Source: Clostridia bacterium (GTDB taxonomy: Bacteria > Bacillota > Clostridia > Oscillospirales > CAG-272). Taken from it: a DNA stretch of 64,000 nucleotides. A model generated the notes under the pieces. It saw nothing but the letters and a program-made list of their open reading frames with translations, did no database searches and had not been told where the DNA came from. Shown piece after piece: positions 7,838 to 21,366 of this stretch (within the stretch, counting starts at the first letter, position 1; every line of letters begins with the position of its first letter). The translations under genes were made by a program, and so were the position numbers. The stretch covers positions 1 to 64,000 of the forward strand of contig JAFYBN010000005.1 of assembly GCA_017540175.1 (NCBI GenBank), read 5' to 3'.

Positions 7838-9940
7838 TCAGCTCAGCAGCACGGCGACCGCCTCGAAATTCGCGTGCAGCGGGATCACGAGCCCTTCGTC
7901 CGTCAGGCGGATCTCGTTGTTCTCGCTGCACAGCGTGTCCTCGATGCGGGAAGTTCCGCCGGGCACGGGCAGCGTCACCTCCGGGGGGAGTTCCCCGCCG
8001 AAGGTGTGCAGCACGGCGAGCGTTTTGCCGCTCTTCCCGTCCCGCCTTACGACCGCCTGCCAGCCTTCCGGATGCTGATAGCTCTGCCGCTCGGGGCAGA
8101 AGAAAGCGGATTCCCCGTCCCGGATGACGGGCGACGCCCCCCGGTAGAACGCCACGGCGCGGTCTACGGCGCGCAGCTGTTCTTCATTCAGCGCGGCAAA
8201 ATCCCCGGAGAGGCACATCACGCCGAGCATGGTATTCACGAGGGAATAATTCAGGCGGCGCAGGCTGTCGGACGCGCGCAGAACCGCCCAGATCTCGCTT
8301 TTCGACGGCTGCATCAGGCGGTGCAGATTCGCCGCGATGACCGGAATGGTGACGCATTCGTGCGCGTCCGAGAACGAAGAGAAGGTCCCGAGGTTCAGCA
8401 TCGACGGCTCGAGCCGGTGTCCCCCGGACGAGCAGATTTCGATCTGGATGCCGGGCACGCCCGCGAAGATTTCCCGGAAAAAGTCCTGCGAGGCGAGCAT
8501 GTTCCGCCGCAGTCCCTCGCCGAGCCCGTCCGGCGAATCGCACCCCAGCCCGATCGTGTCGTTGTAGTCGATTTTCAGATAGCCGAAGCCGTTGTCCCGC
8601 AGAAAATCGATGACGGACGTTTTCAGATACGCGCGCACCGCGGGGTTTTCCATATCGAGGAACATGCGTCCCGTGTTGATCGGGACCCCGTTCTGCTTCA
8701 GAAGCCAGTCCGGATGGTTCTTCGCAAGCTCGCTCTCCGCCGTGGCGCATTCGAGCTCGAACCACAGCCCCGGCCGCATGCCCGCGTCCCGGATCGTCTT
8801 CGCCGTGCCCGCGATGCCGTGCGGGAACTTGACCTCCGAGACGTCCCAATCCCCGATGCTGCTCCACCACTGCGGCGAGCCGTACCAGCCCGCGTCGATG
8901 ACGAAGGTGTCGATATCGTGTCCCTCGAGAGAGCGCGCGGCACGCGCGACGTTCTCCTCCGTCGGGTTGCCCCAGGTAGCGCAGTATTCGTTGTAGATCA
9001 CGGGAAGGGTCCCGTTTTCCGTGACCGGACCCTTTTCGTGCAGATCGAGCAGGCGCTGGGAAACCGCGTCGAGCCCGCCCTCTCCGACGGTCAGGTACGC
9101 GGAAGGGGAGGTGAATTTCTCCCCGGGCACGACGGTTTTCTGCCAGTGCCCCGTGACATAGTCCGCGAGAGAGCCCGTGAGGCTGAGCGTTCTTCCCCGC
9201 CGCCGGACCTCGATCTGCCACGAGGACGGACAAGCGAGCTGTGCCGCCCACATCACGCCCGCCGCCGGGTCCTCCGCCGCGGCAAAGGGAAAGAATTCCC
9301 GCACCGGCATCGAGCCGACGGCGTGGAATTTCTCGATCCGGACGCCGTTCAGCGACCACGAGGGCTCCATGTGCATGTCCTCAAGCGCGCGGGATTCGAT
9401 CCTGCCCTCCGCGCTCCACCAGCTTCTCGCCCGGTGCAGGATCATTTTGTCGGTCGCGAGACCTCTCTCCTCCTCCGACGCGCCGCCGAACGGGGTCAGC
9501 CCGCTCAGATTGAAGCTCGACAAAAGCTCGAGCACAAGGGGCGCGTCCGAGGTGTTTTTGAATTCCGTGAAGCATTCGACGGCGCGGCTGCCCTTCTTCC
9601 ACCGAAGCACATGGACCGCCTCCGCGCGTCCCCCAGGTTCGAGCCCGAGCGCGGTGCGGACCTCGTCCGCGTCTTCCCCGCGGTACACGCTCTGCGAACG
9701 GAAGCGCAGGGCGCGCGAGGAAGTCTCAGCGAGGGTCACGCCGTTCACATATCCTCCCGGCAGCCCGTCCCCGCGCAGATGGAGCTGGATCGGCTGCTCA
9801 AAGTCCGCGCCGAGAAGCTCCGCGTCGTTCTCCCGGGAAGCGGGCAGAAGCGAAAATCCGACCTGCCCGTGCTCGTCCGTGAGATAGACGGCGGTCATGT
9901 CGCCGAGAGAAAAGCGGCTCATAACGGTTTTCGGTCTCAT
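7838..9940 (-). CDS. Alpha-galactosidase-like GH36 hydrolase
   Basis: The 700-residue protein has the GH36 architecture: an N-terminal beta-sandwich, a (beta/alpha)8 barrel from about residue 300, and a C-terminal sheet. YLKIDYND holds the expected nucleophile Asp, and IEICSSGGHRLEPSM corresponds to the C-x-S-G-G-x-R segment. The usual acid/base region S-D-x-T-D is read here as FSDAHE, so the subfamily is divergent. GH36 enzymes release terminal alpha-galactose or alpha-GalNAc. An AGGAGGAG ribosome binding site precedes the start. It sits 36 bases after the heparinase-like gene. No signal peptide. Confidence 0.85.
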   Translation of the reverse strand: MRPKTVMSRFSLGDMTAVYLTDEHGQVGFSLLPASRENDAELLGADFEQPIQLHLRGDGLPGGYVNGVTLAETSSRALRFRSQSVYRGEDADEVRTALGLEPGGRAEAVHVLRWKKGSRAVECFTEFKNTSDAPLVLELLSSFNLSGLTPFGGASEEERGLATDKMILHRARSWWSAEGRIESRALEDMHMEPSWSLNGVRIEKFHAVGSMPVREFFPFAAAEDPAAGVMWAAQLACPSSWQIEVRRRGRTLSLTGSLADYVTGHWQKTVVPGEKFTSPSAYLTVGEGGLDAVSQRLLDLHEKGPVTENGTLPVIYNEYCATWGNPTEENVARAARSLEGHDIDTFVIDAGWYGSPQWWSSIGDWDVSEVKFPHGIAGTAKTIRDAGMRPGLWFELECATAESELAKNHPDWLLKQNGVPINTGRMFLDMENPAVRAYLKTSVIDFLRDNGFGYLKIDYNDTIGLGCDSPDGLGEGLRRNMLASQDFFREIFAGVPGIQIEICSSGGHRLEPSMLNLGTFSSFSDAHECVTIPVIAANLHRLMQPSKSEIWAVLRASDSLRRLNYSLVNTMLGVMCLSGDFAALNEEQLRAVDRAVAFYRGASPVIRDGESAFFCPERQSYQHPEGWQAVVRRDGKSGKTLAVLHTFGGELPPEVTLPVPGGTSRIEDTLCSENNEIRLTDEGLVIPLHANFEAVAVLLS

Positions 9941-9976
9941 AGTCTCCTCCTCTTGTCCTTATGTCCTTCGTAAATC

Positions 9977-11878
9977 TCAGATTATATCCGGGGCGGCGCG
10001 CAGAACGAACGCGCCTTTTTCGGCGGCGGGTGCGGTGAGCAGGACGCGGATGAGCGTATCCCGTCCCCATTCCCTTCTCAGCTTGTCCCCGAGCGCGACG
10101 GGCTCTTCCTGCTTACAGAGCGACGGGTCGGTCATAATCTTCACCCCGGCGCTGCCGAGCGTGAACTCTCCGTTTTCTCCGGTCCAGCCCTCCGGGCACA
10201 TCAGCGTGAAGCGAACCTCGGCGGGCTCGGAGAAGACGAAGCGGTCCTCGCAGAGAAAGCCCTTATCGTCCAGCCCGACCCGGCGCACGAAGGAGACGAG
10301 CCCCGCGTCCTCCGGATAGGCGTCCTTTAGCTCCATGGTGAGGAAGCCGCCTTCCCGGGAGAGGATGCGCGCCGCGTACCGGCCTCCCTCCCGCTGTTCG
10401 ATCCAGTCCCCGTCTCCACTCCGGAACGCGGGGAGGTTGTGATAGGTCGAGCGCATCGTCCAGAGGGTGTAGCGCGCAGGCGAGAAGGTGGTTTTCGTGT
10501 ACTGCTCCACGCCCGCGTCGACGAAAACGGGTTTATCGTCCGACCAGAGGATAAAGGAGCCCGCGTCATTGTGGTTGTGGCTTTCCGCGTTGTGCCCGCC
10601 CTTCGCGGCGAGCGCCATGCGGGTTTTTTCGTTTTTGACGATCAGGATGCCGAGATCGGGATAGAAAACGCTCCCGTCCGCCTTGGACCTGGAAGTGGAC
10701 CCGGACGTGGATCCGGACACGGACCCGCCGTCCCGTTCCGCGTCCGCCTGCGGCAGGGGCTCGAACAGGTTTTCCATCGTGCGGTAGGTCGTATTGCCGG
10801 GGACCCATCTGTGATAGGACGCCGGGGAGGCGAGGTCCGCCGCCAGACGGAGGAGCTTGTCCGAGCCCGTCAGCCGTCCCATGCGGGCGACCGTCGGAGC
10901 GGACGGGGAGGCAAGGTGGGAGGCGTCGGCGAAATTCGCCCACGCGTCCTTCGTCAGGCGGAAATCGGTGATGTATTCGCACATGCGCCGCACGAAGGGA
11001 TGGGCGGTGAGGTCCACCGCGCCTCCCGTCATGTCCCGAATGATCTCGAGGCAGTCGAAATACGACGCGCCCGCGACGCCCCAGTACCCGGGTCCCTCGT
11101 CGCAGCCGCCGTCCGCGGGATAGTCCCTTGTGAAGCGGTCGAGGAAAAGCGCGGAGCGGTCGAGCGCGAGAGCGCGCCGCCCGTCGTCCTTTTCGCAGAG
11201 CATGACGGCGGTGAGGACGTTCGATACGATCCACGGCGTCCAGTTGTTGAGCCGCTCCCCGTTTTCGCCCATCCACCAGTTGTTCTCCCCGTTCACGTCG
11301 AGATAGGGATGGAAAACGCGCTTTTCGAGCAGGGAGAGCACGCGGCGGCGGATCACGGGCGTCACGGCGTCAAGAATCTCCTCCCCCAGCGCGTGGATCC
11401 ACGCGAGCGTCGCACCCGTGGCGGCGGAGAAGAGATCGACGTGGCGCATGTCGTCGTCCGCGCCGAGATCGAAGGAGTCCGGCAGGCAGTTTAAGGGGTT
11501 TTTGTGACAGGGGGCGTTGTGCGCGGGGATGACCCATGTGGATTCCTCGCAGATCGCCCAGACATAGTCGACGAGCAGATCCGTGAACCGGCCCTTCTTC
11601 TCCGTCCGCTCCGCTAAGAGGAGGGTGAGCGCGGCGTCCCTGCGCGCGAAATAGGGCGCTTCGTAACGCGCGCGGTTCCCGGTGCGGGCGAAATCCCTGT
11701 ACAGCGAAGCGGGAAGCGCGGGCACGGGCGTCCCAAGCAGCTTTTCGGCAGCAGGGACGGCATCCGGAACGGTGAGGGATAAAATCCCCGCAAGGACCGG
11801 GGAGCGGAACGCATCCGCCGCCGCAGGGACGGCGGCGGCTCCGGGGCGAATGGGAAGGGATTCAAACAGTGTCGGCAC
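9977..11878 (-). CDS. Heparinase II/III-like polysaccharide lyase or hydrolase
   Basis: A GTG start at 11878 is chosen because GGAGG lies 8 bases upstream and a promoter maps just beyond; the longer frame would run into the promoter and the divergent gene. The 633-residue protein combines an alpha/alpha-toroid with a C-terminal heparinase II/III-type beta-sandwich. GGHNAESHNHNDAGSFILW, near residue 450, is the family signature with the conserved His-Asn-His-Asn-Asp. These proteins usually cleave uronic-acid-containing glycans. No signal peptide is visible, so the substrate would be an imported oligosaccharide. It is the first gene of the operon heparinase-GH36-propeller-GH43-GH29. Confidence 0.83.
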   Translation of the reverse strand: MPTLFESLPIRPGAAAVPAAADAFRSPVLAGILSLTVPDAVPAAEKLLGTPVPALPASLYRDFARTGNRARYEAPYFARRDAALTLLLAERTEKKGRFTDLLVDYVWAICEESTWVIPAHNAPCHKNPLNCLPDSFDLGADDDMRHVDLFSAATGATLAWIHALGEEILDAVTPVIRRRVLSLLEKRVFHPYLDVNGENNWWMGENGERLNNWTPWIVSNVLTAVMLCEKDDGRRALALDRSALFLDRFTRDYPADGGCDEGPGYWGVAGASYFDCLEIIRDMTGGAVDLTAHPFVRRMCEYITDFRLTKDAWANFADASHLASPSAPTVARMGRLTGSDKLLRLAADLASPASYHRWVPGNTTYRTMENLFEPLPQADAERDGGSVSGSTSGSTSRSKADGSVFYPDLGILIVKNEKTRMALAAKGGHNAESHNHNDAGSFILWSDDKPVFVDAGVEQYTKTTFSPARYTLWTMRSTYHNLPAFRSGDGDWIEQREGGRYAARILSREGGFLTMELKDAYPEDAGLVSFVRRVGLDDKGFLCEDRFVFSEPAEVRFTLMCPEGWTGENGEFTLGSAGVKIMTDPSLCKQEEPVALGDKLRREWGRDTLIRVLLTAPAAEKGAFVLRAAPDII

Positions 11879-11948
11879 GGCGATGTCCTCCGTTTCTGTT
11901 TTGCGGGCGGCGGGCGTGGCGAGCGGGCGGCCCACGGTCTTTCGTCCC

Positions 11949-11977
11949 ATTATAACACGCAGAGGCCCGCTTTGCAA
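11949..11977 (-). promoter_or_regulatory. Promoter of the carbohydrate operon
   Basis: Read on the minus strand, TTGCAA (11977-11972) and TATAAT (11954-11949) are separated by 17 bases, about 70 bases before the GTG start of the heparinase-like gene. The gene-free interval 11879-12210 holds this promoter and a divergent one; nothing else was recognised in it. Confidence 0.65.
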
Positions 11978-12016
11978 GGGAGAATCCGCGGCATGGAGGA
12001 TTTGTTCACATATGCC

Positions 12017-12025
12017 TGCTATAAT
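12017..12025 (+). promoter_or_regulatory. Extended -10 element upstream of carbonic anhydrase
   Basis: TGCTATAAT is an extended -10 without a convincing -35. It would give a leader of about 180 bases before the proposed carbonic anhydrase start at 12211. Confidence 0.4.
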
Positions 12026-12210
12026 AAGAACAGGAAAGCGTGTTTCATGAGAAGCGGCCCCCGGGAACGGGGCACGGAGAGCGCGCTCATCCGGATCGGA
12101 GAAACTGCTCAACGTTCGGGGCGAGCCGCAGGAAAAAAAGAACCGCCGCGTTCCTCCGGGAAACCGGAAAACCGCGGCAGTCACGAAATTCATCTTTCGG
12201 GAGGGAAAAA

Positions 12211-12757
12211 ATGGACGCTGTTTGCAGACTGCAAGGAAGGAAATCGCCGGTACCAAATCGAATCCGACGGGGCGCTGAGGGAAGAGCTCGCGGAAAACGG
12301 GCAGAAGCCGTACGCCGTCGTCGTCTGCTGTTCCGATTCGCGCGTGATTCCCGAAGACATCTTTTCGGCGGGACCCGGCGAGCTGTTCGTCATCCGCGTC
12401 GCGGGGAACGTGCTCGCCGAGCATCAGCTCGGAAGCATCGAATACGCCGCGCACCATCTCGGCTGCCGTATCGTCGTCATGCTCGGGCATACATGCTGCG
12501 GCGCGGTTGCGGCGGCGCTTGAGCTTGAGAGCGGGCACGGGGACGGCGCGCCGGAGGAGGGGCACGCCGCGGGTTATGTGACCTCGATCACGGACCTCAT
12601 CCGCTCCGCGATCGGCGGGGAGCGGGATCCCGACCGCGCGTGCCGGCTGAACGTGCGCGCGGGAGCGGAGAGGATTCGGGAAGCGTTCGCCGGGGAGGAG
12701 CTCGAGGTCGTCGAGGCAGTGTACGACATCGTGACCGGGGAGGTCGAATGGCTGTAA
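12211..12757 (+). pseudogene. Beta-carbonic anhydrase with an apparent 5' frameshift
   Basis: The body is a clear beta-class carbonic anhydrase (CO2 hydration): VVCCSDSRVIPEDIF gives the Cys and Asp-Arg dyad, and MLGHTCCGAVAA gives the His and second Cys ligand of the zinc. The frame has no good start: it is open back to a TTG at 11972 with about 80 non-homologous residues. A GGGAGGG site followed by ATG at 12211 reads MDAVCRL in another frame. Skipping one base (12232) joins it to KEGNRRYQIES, giving the usual family N-terminus. I read this as a 1-base insertion, a base-calling error, or use of a CTG start at 12218. Only the first 7 codons are affected, so activity could survive. Confidence 0.75.
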
Positions 12758-12807
12758 AAGAAAAATCGCGCGGTTCGGTCCTCACGTTAAAAAACAGGAG
12801 GAATAAT

Positions 12808-13767
12808 ATGTCGTTTCACAAAAGAATGTCCCTGATCGTGGCGGCCGCCCTGCTGCTGCTGAGTCTCTGCGGCTGCGGGGGTGACGGATCCTCATCCGAT
12901 CCTGACAGACCAAAAGAAACAGACGCGGACGTTTCGGGACGGACGAGCACGGGCGATGGGACCGAAACGGAAGACGCCGTCCCCGCTCCCGAGACGGTCG
13001 ATTCGATCTATGACTCCGCGGCGCGGCTGCTCTCCTTTTACCACACGGAGGACAGCACCTACATCATGGCCGCTTTTCAGTGCCCCCAGGGCAATCCGCA
13101 CAACATAGCCGCGGGCTTTTATATCGGCGAAGAGGGTATCGGCATCAATTTTGCCAAACACGGGGCCTGGTCCGTTGTTTTCGCGGAGGCGGAGGGATCG
13201 GACCGGAGCGCTGAGGATTTCAGGCTTGAAGTCATGGACCGCAGCGACAAGCGATCCTTTACCTTCTCAGCGGACGACCCGGCATCTGTGGATGAATATG
13301 CCGACTTCGGTCTGTACCGGATGGGCAGCCGGTACGTGACGTTCGGGCACTCCGTTAAATACGGATACCTGAATCAAAAGACAAATAAGTATTTCCGCGT
13401 GGAAATCACGGTCTGCGACGTCGCGATGCTGGATCAAAACAGCAGGCTGGACGAGGCCGACGTTCGGACGGAGGCCTTCACGCTTTACGCGGGAGACGGA
13501 ACGCCCGCGGAAGACTTCTTCGGCACTTCGTGCGTTCCCTCCGTCACGATCTACCCCTCAAACGACTTCAAGACAACGGCAAGTGTCAAACTCGACTTTT
13601 TCCCGACTCAAACCGGCGGCACGGAGGCGGAGCAGACCGCCGTCGTTCAGGAAATGCTCAATTCGCTGATGGATACCGCGCCGTACTTGATCTACACGGA
13701 TCCCCTGGGAAACGAATTCACCTTCCCCCTGAGTTACGACGATGTTCCGCCCGCGTACCGTTCGTGA
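12808..13767 (+). CDS. Putative lipoprotein of unknown function
   Basis: The start at 12808 follows AGGAGG. MSFHKRMSLIVAAALLLLSL leads to a lipobox ending in LCGC, so the mature N-terminus is probably a lipid-modified Cys near residue 23. A Ser/Asp/Thr-rich linker (residues 25-65) follows, then a ~250-residue domain rich in aromatic and acidic residues with no motif I recognise. The protein should sit on the outer face of the membrane. It lies 50 bases behind carbonic anhydrase in the same direction, which may mean co-transcription but no functional link is evident. Confidence 0.8.
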   Translation: MSFHKRMSLIVAAALLLLSLCGCGGDGSSSDPDRPKETDADVSGRTSTGDGTETEDAVPAPETVDSIYDSAARLLSFYHTEDSTYIMAAFQCPQGNPHNIAAGFYIGEEGIGINFAKHGAWSVVFAEAEGSDRSAEDFRLEVMDRSDKRSFTFSADDPASVDEYADFGLYRMGSRYVTFGHSVKYGYLNQKTNKYFRVEITVCDVAMLDQNSRLDEADVRTEAFTLYAGDGTPAEDFFGTSCVPSVTIYPSNDFKTTASVKLDFFPTQTGGTEAEQTAVVQEMLNSLMDTAPYLIYTDPLGNEFTFPLSYDDVPPAYRS

Positions 13768-13829
13768 CGATGGGACCGTCTGCGAGATCGGCTTCCATGA
13801 AAAGCTGACCGTGTGACCATCAGGATATG

Positions 13830-13878
13830 AAGGGGCTGCCTGATTTCCTCCGAAAACGGAGAAATGGGGCAGCCCCTT
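13830..13878. terminator. Hairpin element (CTCC/GGAG core), between convergent lipoprotein genes
   Basis: An 11-bp perfect outer stem (13830-13840 with 13868-13878) encloses a conserved core, CTCCGAAAACGGAGAAATG. The same core, on different but again self-complementary outer stems, recurs at 25394-25439 and 30198-30237. A CTTTCTC/GAGAAAG hairpin of the other element family follows at 13896-13913. It is probably a bidirectional terminator for the two flanking genes. Confidence 0.65.
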
Positions 13879-13932
13879 GAATAATTCATTGAGGACTTTC
13901 TCTTCGTGAGAAAGCCGCGTTCCCCCCGTCCT

Positions 13933-14563
13933 TCAATACGTCGGGGAGTCCAGCCTCCAGCCGTTTTCCGTTTTGACGAGCCAGATTTTCACGTCGATCG
14001 AGGGCTCGCCGTTCACGAAGGATTTCAGCTGCACCTCGACGCCCGTTTTGTTCTTCCTTGTGATCTTCATGGAATCGAGATCATAAGTCCTGCCGAGGGG
14101 GATCGCGTCGTCCTTCACGTTCACGCGCTTGGTGAGATAACCCTGCTCCTCCATATACATGGCGTAAAGGGCGGTCTCGCGGTACTCGTGATCGGTGCCC
14201 TCGTCGAATACGCCGGAAATGCCCGTGAACGCGCGGTCGAAGAGGATCTGCGCGTACTCCTCCGTAAAGACCTCGAGGGTCGCCGCCTTGATGTCGTCCA
14301 CGTTTTCATAGCCGCATGCCGGATCGACCGGGGTGTAGCTGATGGACGCGACGTCCATGTCGAAGTTTTCGTAGAATGCCCGGACAGCGTTTTCATCCCG
14401 GTTCGTGGGAAGACCCTCTCCGAAATAGATCTCGTTGAGCTCCGCCGATTTCGGCAGAAGCTCCTCGAGCGCCGCGCGCAGCTCCGTCTCGTCTACCTCG
14501 ATCGCGGAGCACCCGAGGGCGCCGAGCAGCGCGCAGAGGCACAACAGAACGGAGAGCAGGGAC

Positions 14564-14592
<29 letters not shown>
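13933..14592 (-). CDS. Putative lipoprotein, overlaps gyrA 3' end
   Basis: The start at 14592 (alternative ATG at 14583) has AAGGGG 9 bases upstream and lies inside the last codons of gyrA, so translation is probably coupled. MITMKAKRIKSLLSVLLCLC leads into LLGALGC, a good lipobox. The 219-residue precursor contains a helical region (ELRAALEELLPKSAELNEIY) and a C-terminal beta segment ending KIWLVKTENGWRLDSPTY, which resembles small DUF4829/NTF2-like secreted domains, though I cannot assign a family. Being transcribed behind gyrase is probably positional rather than functional. Confidence 0.8.
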
Positions 14593-17257
<2,665 letters not shown>

Positions 17258-17365
17258 GGTGCAAGTTATCTCCTGAAATTCCTGATGATTTCCTGATTAT
17301 TTCTATAAAGATCTATGGACTGAGAAGCGGGGAGCCGAAAGCTCCGGCGCGCGGCGTGATTTCTC

Positions 17366-17466
17366 CGTACGGAAAGCGTGCTTCGAAAAGCGGGCTTTCG
17401 GAAAGCGGGCTTCGAAAAGCGGGCTTCGAAAAGCGGGCTTCGAAAAGCGGGCTTTCGGAAAGCGAA
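17366..17466. repeat. Short tandem repeat (AAAGCGGGCTTCG units)
   Basis: Six to seven head-to-tail copies of a 14-15 base unit alternate between two forms, CGGGCTTTCGGAAAG and CGGGCTTCGAAAAG. Each unit is itself an imperfect palindrome. The array lies between gyrA and the sugar kinase gene; nothing else is recognised in the 231-base gap. Confidence 0.8.
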
Positions 17467-17488
17467 GTTTCGCCGCGCTCCCTGCTTT

Positions 17489-18391
17489 TCATTCTCCTCG
17501 GACCCAGCTGCCCGCGGCGTCCTGCGCGGTCTCCATCGCCCACTCGGGGGGTTCCTTTCTCACGCAATACGTGTACACGAACGCGCCGAGGAAGGTGTCG
17601 CCGGCGCCTTTGAGGCGGACGACCTTTTCTTCCTTCACCTCAAAGAAAACGGTCTTCCCGTTGTTCCACACCCGGCAGGTGAGCATGGCTTCCTTTTCCG
17701 CTCTCGTCGTGATGACGGTATCGATCCCGAGCCCTTCGGCGGCAGCTGTCAGCGCTTTTTTGTCCGCCTTGGAGGGATCGATCCCGGCGAGCTCGCACAG
17801 CTCCCGTTCGTTCGGCTTGATGAGGTTCGGTCTTTCATCCTCCGGGGCGCTCACCGCGATCTTTAAGGCTTCCCCGTCGCAGTCGAGCACGGCGTACGCG
17901 CCCTTTTTCCGGATCTTCGCGATGAGGGAGGCGGGATAGGATTTCGGCACGTCCTTCGGGCAGGAGCCCGCGATGACGACGACGTCGTCTTTTTCGAGCC
18001 CGTCGAGGACAGCGTTCTCGATCTCTTCAAGCCGGTCTCCCACGGGGGTGCCCGGAGCGTTGATTTCGAGGCTTTCGCCCTCGTCGGGGATGAGGGAGAC
18101 GTTCACGCGGGTATTCTCTTCGATTTCTACGCCGGTGAGCGGGATGCCCTCTTTTTCGAGCAGTCTTTTGAGCGTTTGTCCCGTTTCCCCACCTACGGGA
18201 GCGACGGTTTTGAGGTTTACACACTCTCCGAACCGTGCGGCGCATTTCAGGATGGAGCGGGAGACGTTGATCCCCTTCCCTCCGGCGGTCATGCGGTGTT
18301 CGCGGGTGCGGATCATGCCGGACGGCTGAGTTTTTTCCGAGCGGTATTCGATGTCGAGGGCGGGGGAGAGGGTGAGGGTGAGGAGGGTCAT
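17489..18391 (-). CDS. PfkB-family sugar kinase, 1-phosphofructokinase/tagatose-6-P kinase type
   Basis: The 300-residue protein begins LLTLTLSPALDIEY, typical of the FruK/LacC branch, has the glycine-rich AGGKGINVSRSI substrate segment near residue 35, and ends with VVRLKGAGDTFLGAFVY, containing the catalytic Asp of the GAGD motif. NLIKPNERELCELAG is the family's central motif. FruK phosphorylates fructose-1-phosphate to fructose-1,6-bisphosphate; LacC acts on tagatose-6-phosphate. No PTS gene (fruA) or DeoR regulator is adjacent, so which substrate is used remains open. It sits between gyrB and gyrA, an unusual place for it. Confidence 0.85.
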   Translation of the reverse strand: MTLLTLTLSPALDIEYRSEKTQPSGMIRTREHRMTAGGKGINVSRSILKCAARFGECVNLKTVAPVGGETGQTLKRLLEKEGIPLTGVEIEENTRVNVSLIPDEGESLEINAPGTPVGDRLEEIENAVLDGLEKDDVVVIAGSCPKDVPKSYPASLIAKIRKKGAYAVLDCDGEALKIAVSAPEDERPNLIKPNERELCELAGIDPSKADKKALTAAAEGLGIDTVITTRAEKEAMLTCRVWNNGKTVFFEVKEEKVVRLKGAGDTFLGAFVYTYCVRKEPPEWAMETAQDAAGSWVRGE

Positions 18392-18446
18392 GGTGGTGTG
18401 TATCCTCTATTTTTTGTTTTTGAGGTTTACTTGATTTTTTGGGATT

Positions 18447-18632
18447 CTGATGAAACCGCATCAAAGAATGCTGTCCCCTTGCCTCTCCCTCCGGGAGAGG
18501 TGGCAGCGTCGTAGACGGTGCCGGAGAGGGCTTTAAGGAAACAAACGCTCCGCGTTTGGGAATTACGGATTTGTATTGCCCTGCGCGGGCGGCGCGGGGA
18601 GGGCACCATCTCAGGCCGAAGGTGCCCTCCCC
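18447..18632 (-). repeat. Composite multi-hairpin repeat, copy 2
   Basis: On the minus strand this matches the element at 45-226 plus 402-440. The first stem (18596-18607 with 18621-18632) differs in sequence from copy 1 but is again a perfect 12-bp helix, and the loop keeps GGCCTGAG. The AAACGC/GCGTTT hairpin and the CCTCTCCC/GGGAGAGG palindrome at 18482-18500 are shared. It lies downstream of gyrB in the 18392-19161 gap. Confidence 0.75.
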
Positions 18633-19092
18633 GAGGGCCCCCTTGGCCATCCAATCTGTTGTTCTTGATCCTCTTCATCGGCTCCGATTCGTTTGCGGCA
18701 CATATCAGCCGAAACTTTCAGCGAGTGCGGCTCTCGAATCGCCAGTCGAAACATTGTAATTCGCTCGCGCGAATTACCGCGACCCAAATTCGCGAATTAC
18801 ACGGCGCGGTTGGCTGTCAGCGGAAGTCGAAGTGCGTCCTCGCGGGTTTTCGTTTGCGGAAATCTGCTGAATCTGTTTGCATTTCAGCGCGACGCAAAGT
18901 GCTGTTGTCTCTTTTCGTTCAGCGAGCGCGGGTGAGGAATCCTGCGGAGCCGCGGTAAAGCGTGTGCTTGTTTTGGCTTCGGTTGTCGCGAGAATTGGAT
19001 GCTGTGCTGAAAGGTAACGCGCTTCAGCGCGGACTTCCCGCACTCATGGAGCCTGCGGCAGTCTGAAGAACCTTTTTGAATTTTCTCTTTAT
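18633..19092. other. Unassigned intergenic sequence
   Basis: About 460 bases without a supported gene. It holds a 9-bp perfect inverted repeat GTAATTCGC/GCGAATTAC at 18756-18777 and several ATTCGCG words. Open frames across it have no ribosome binding site or recognisable product. It may be decayed coding or repeat sequence. Confidence 0.5.
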
Positions 19093-19155
19093 AAAGTTTC
19101 TTTGCCGGCGATGCGGAGCATCGCGAGCTTTCTTTTCAAAGAAAGCCGCGTACCC
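19093..19155 (-). repeat. 3'-end hairpin element downstream of gyrB
   Basis: A member of the GCGGCTTTCTTT family in inverse orientation (AAAGTTTCTTTGCC ... GCTTTCTTTTCAAAGAAAGC ... CGCGTACCC). It carries an extra small hairpin, GCGATGC/GCATCGC, between its two conserved blocks. It probably acts in gyrB termination. Confidence 0.6.
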
Positions 19156-19161
19156 TTCTCC

Positions 19162-21291
<2,130 letters not shown>

Positions 21292-21366
21292 TCAAATAAA
21301 ATCTGCGATATGGAACGGAATCCGTACCCGCACAAAAAACCTTGCCGCGATGCCGCCTTCTCTTCT

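Noticed and set aside
7835..9973. 712-residue open frame opposite the GH36 gene
   Set aside because: It is antisense to a gene with clear family motifs. Its translation is Arg/Pro-rich and low in recognisable structure, which is expected in GC-rich DNA.
11972..12210. N-terminal extension of carbonic anhydrase to a TTG at 11972
   Set aside because: It would start inside the divergent promoter region and adds about 80 residues unlike the family; the frameshifted ATG at 12211 fits better.
17366..17466. Possible CRISPR array
   Set aside because: Units are contiguous with no spacers and no cas genes are present.
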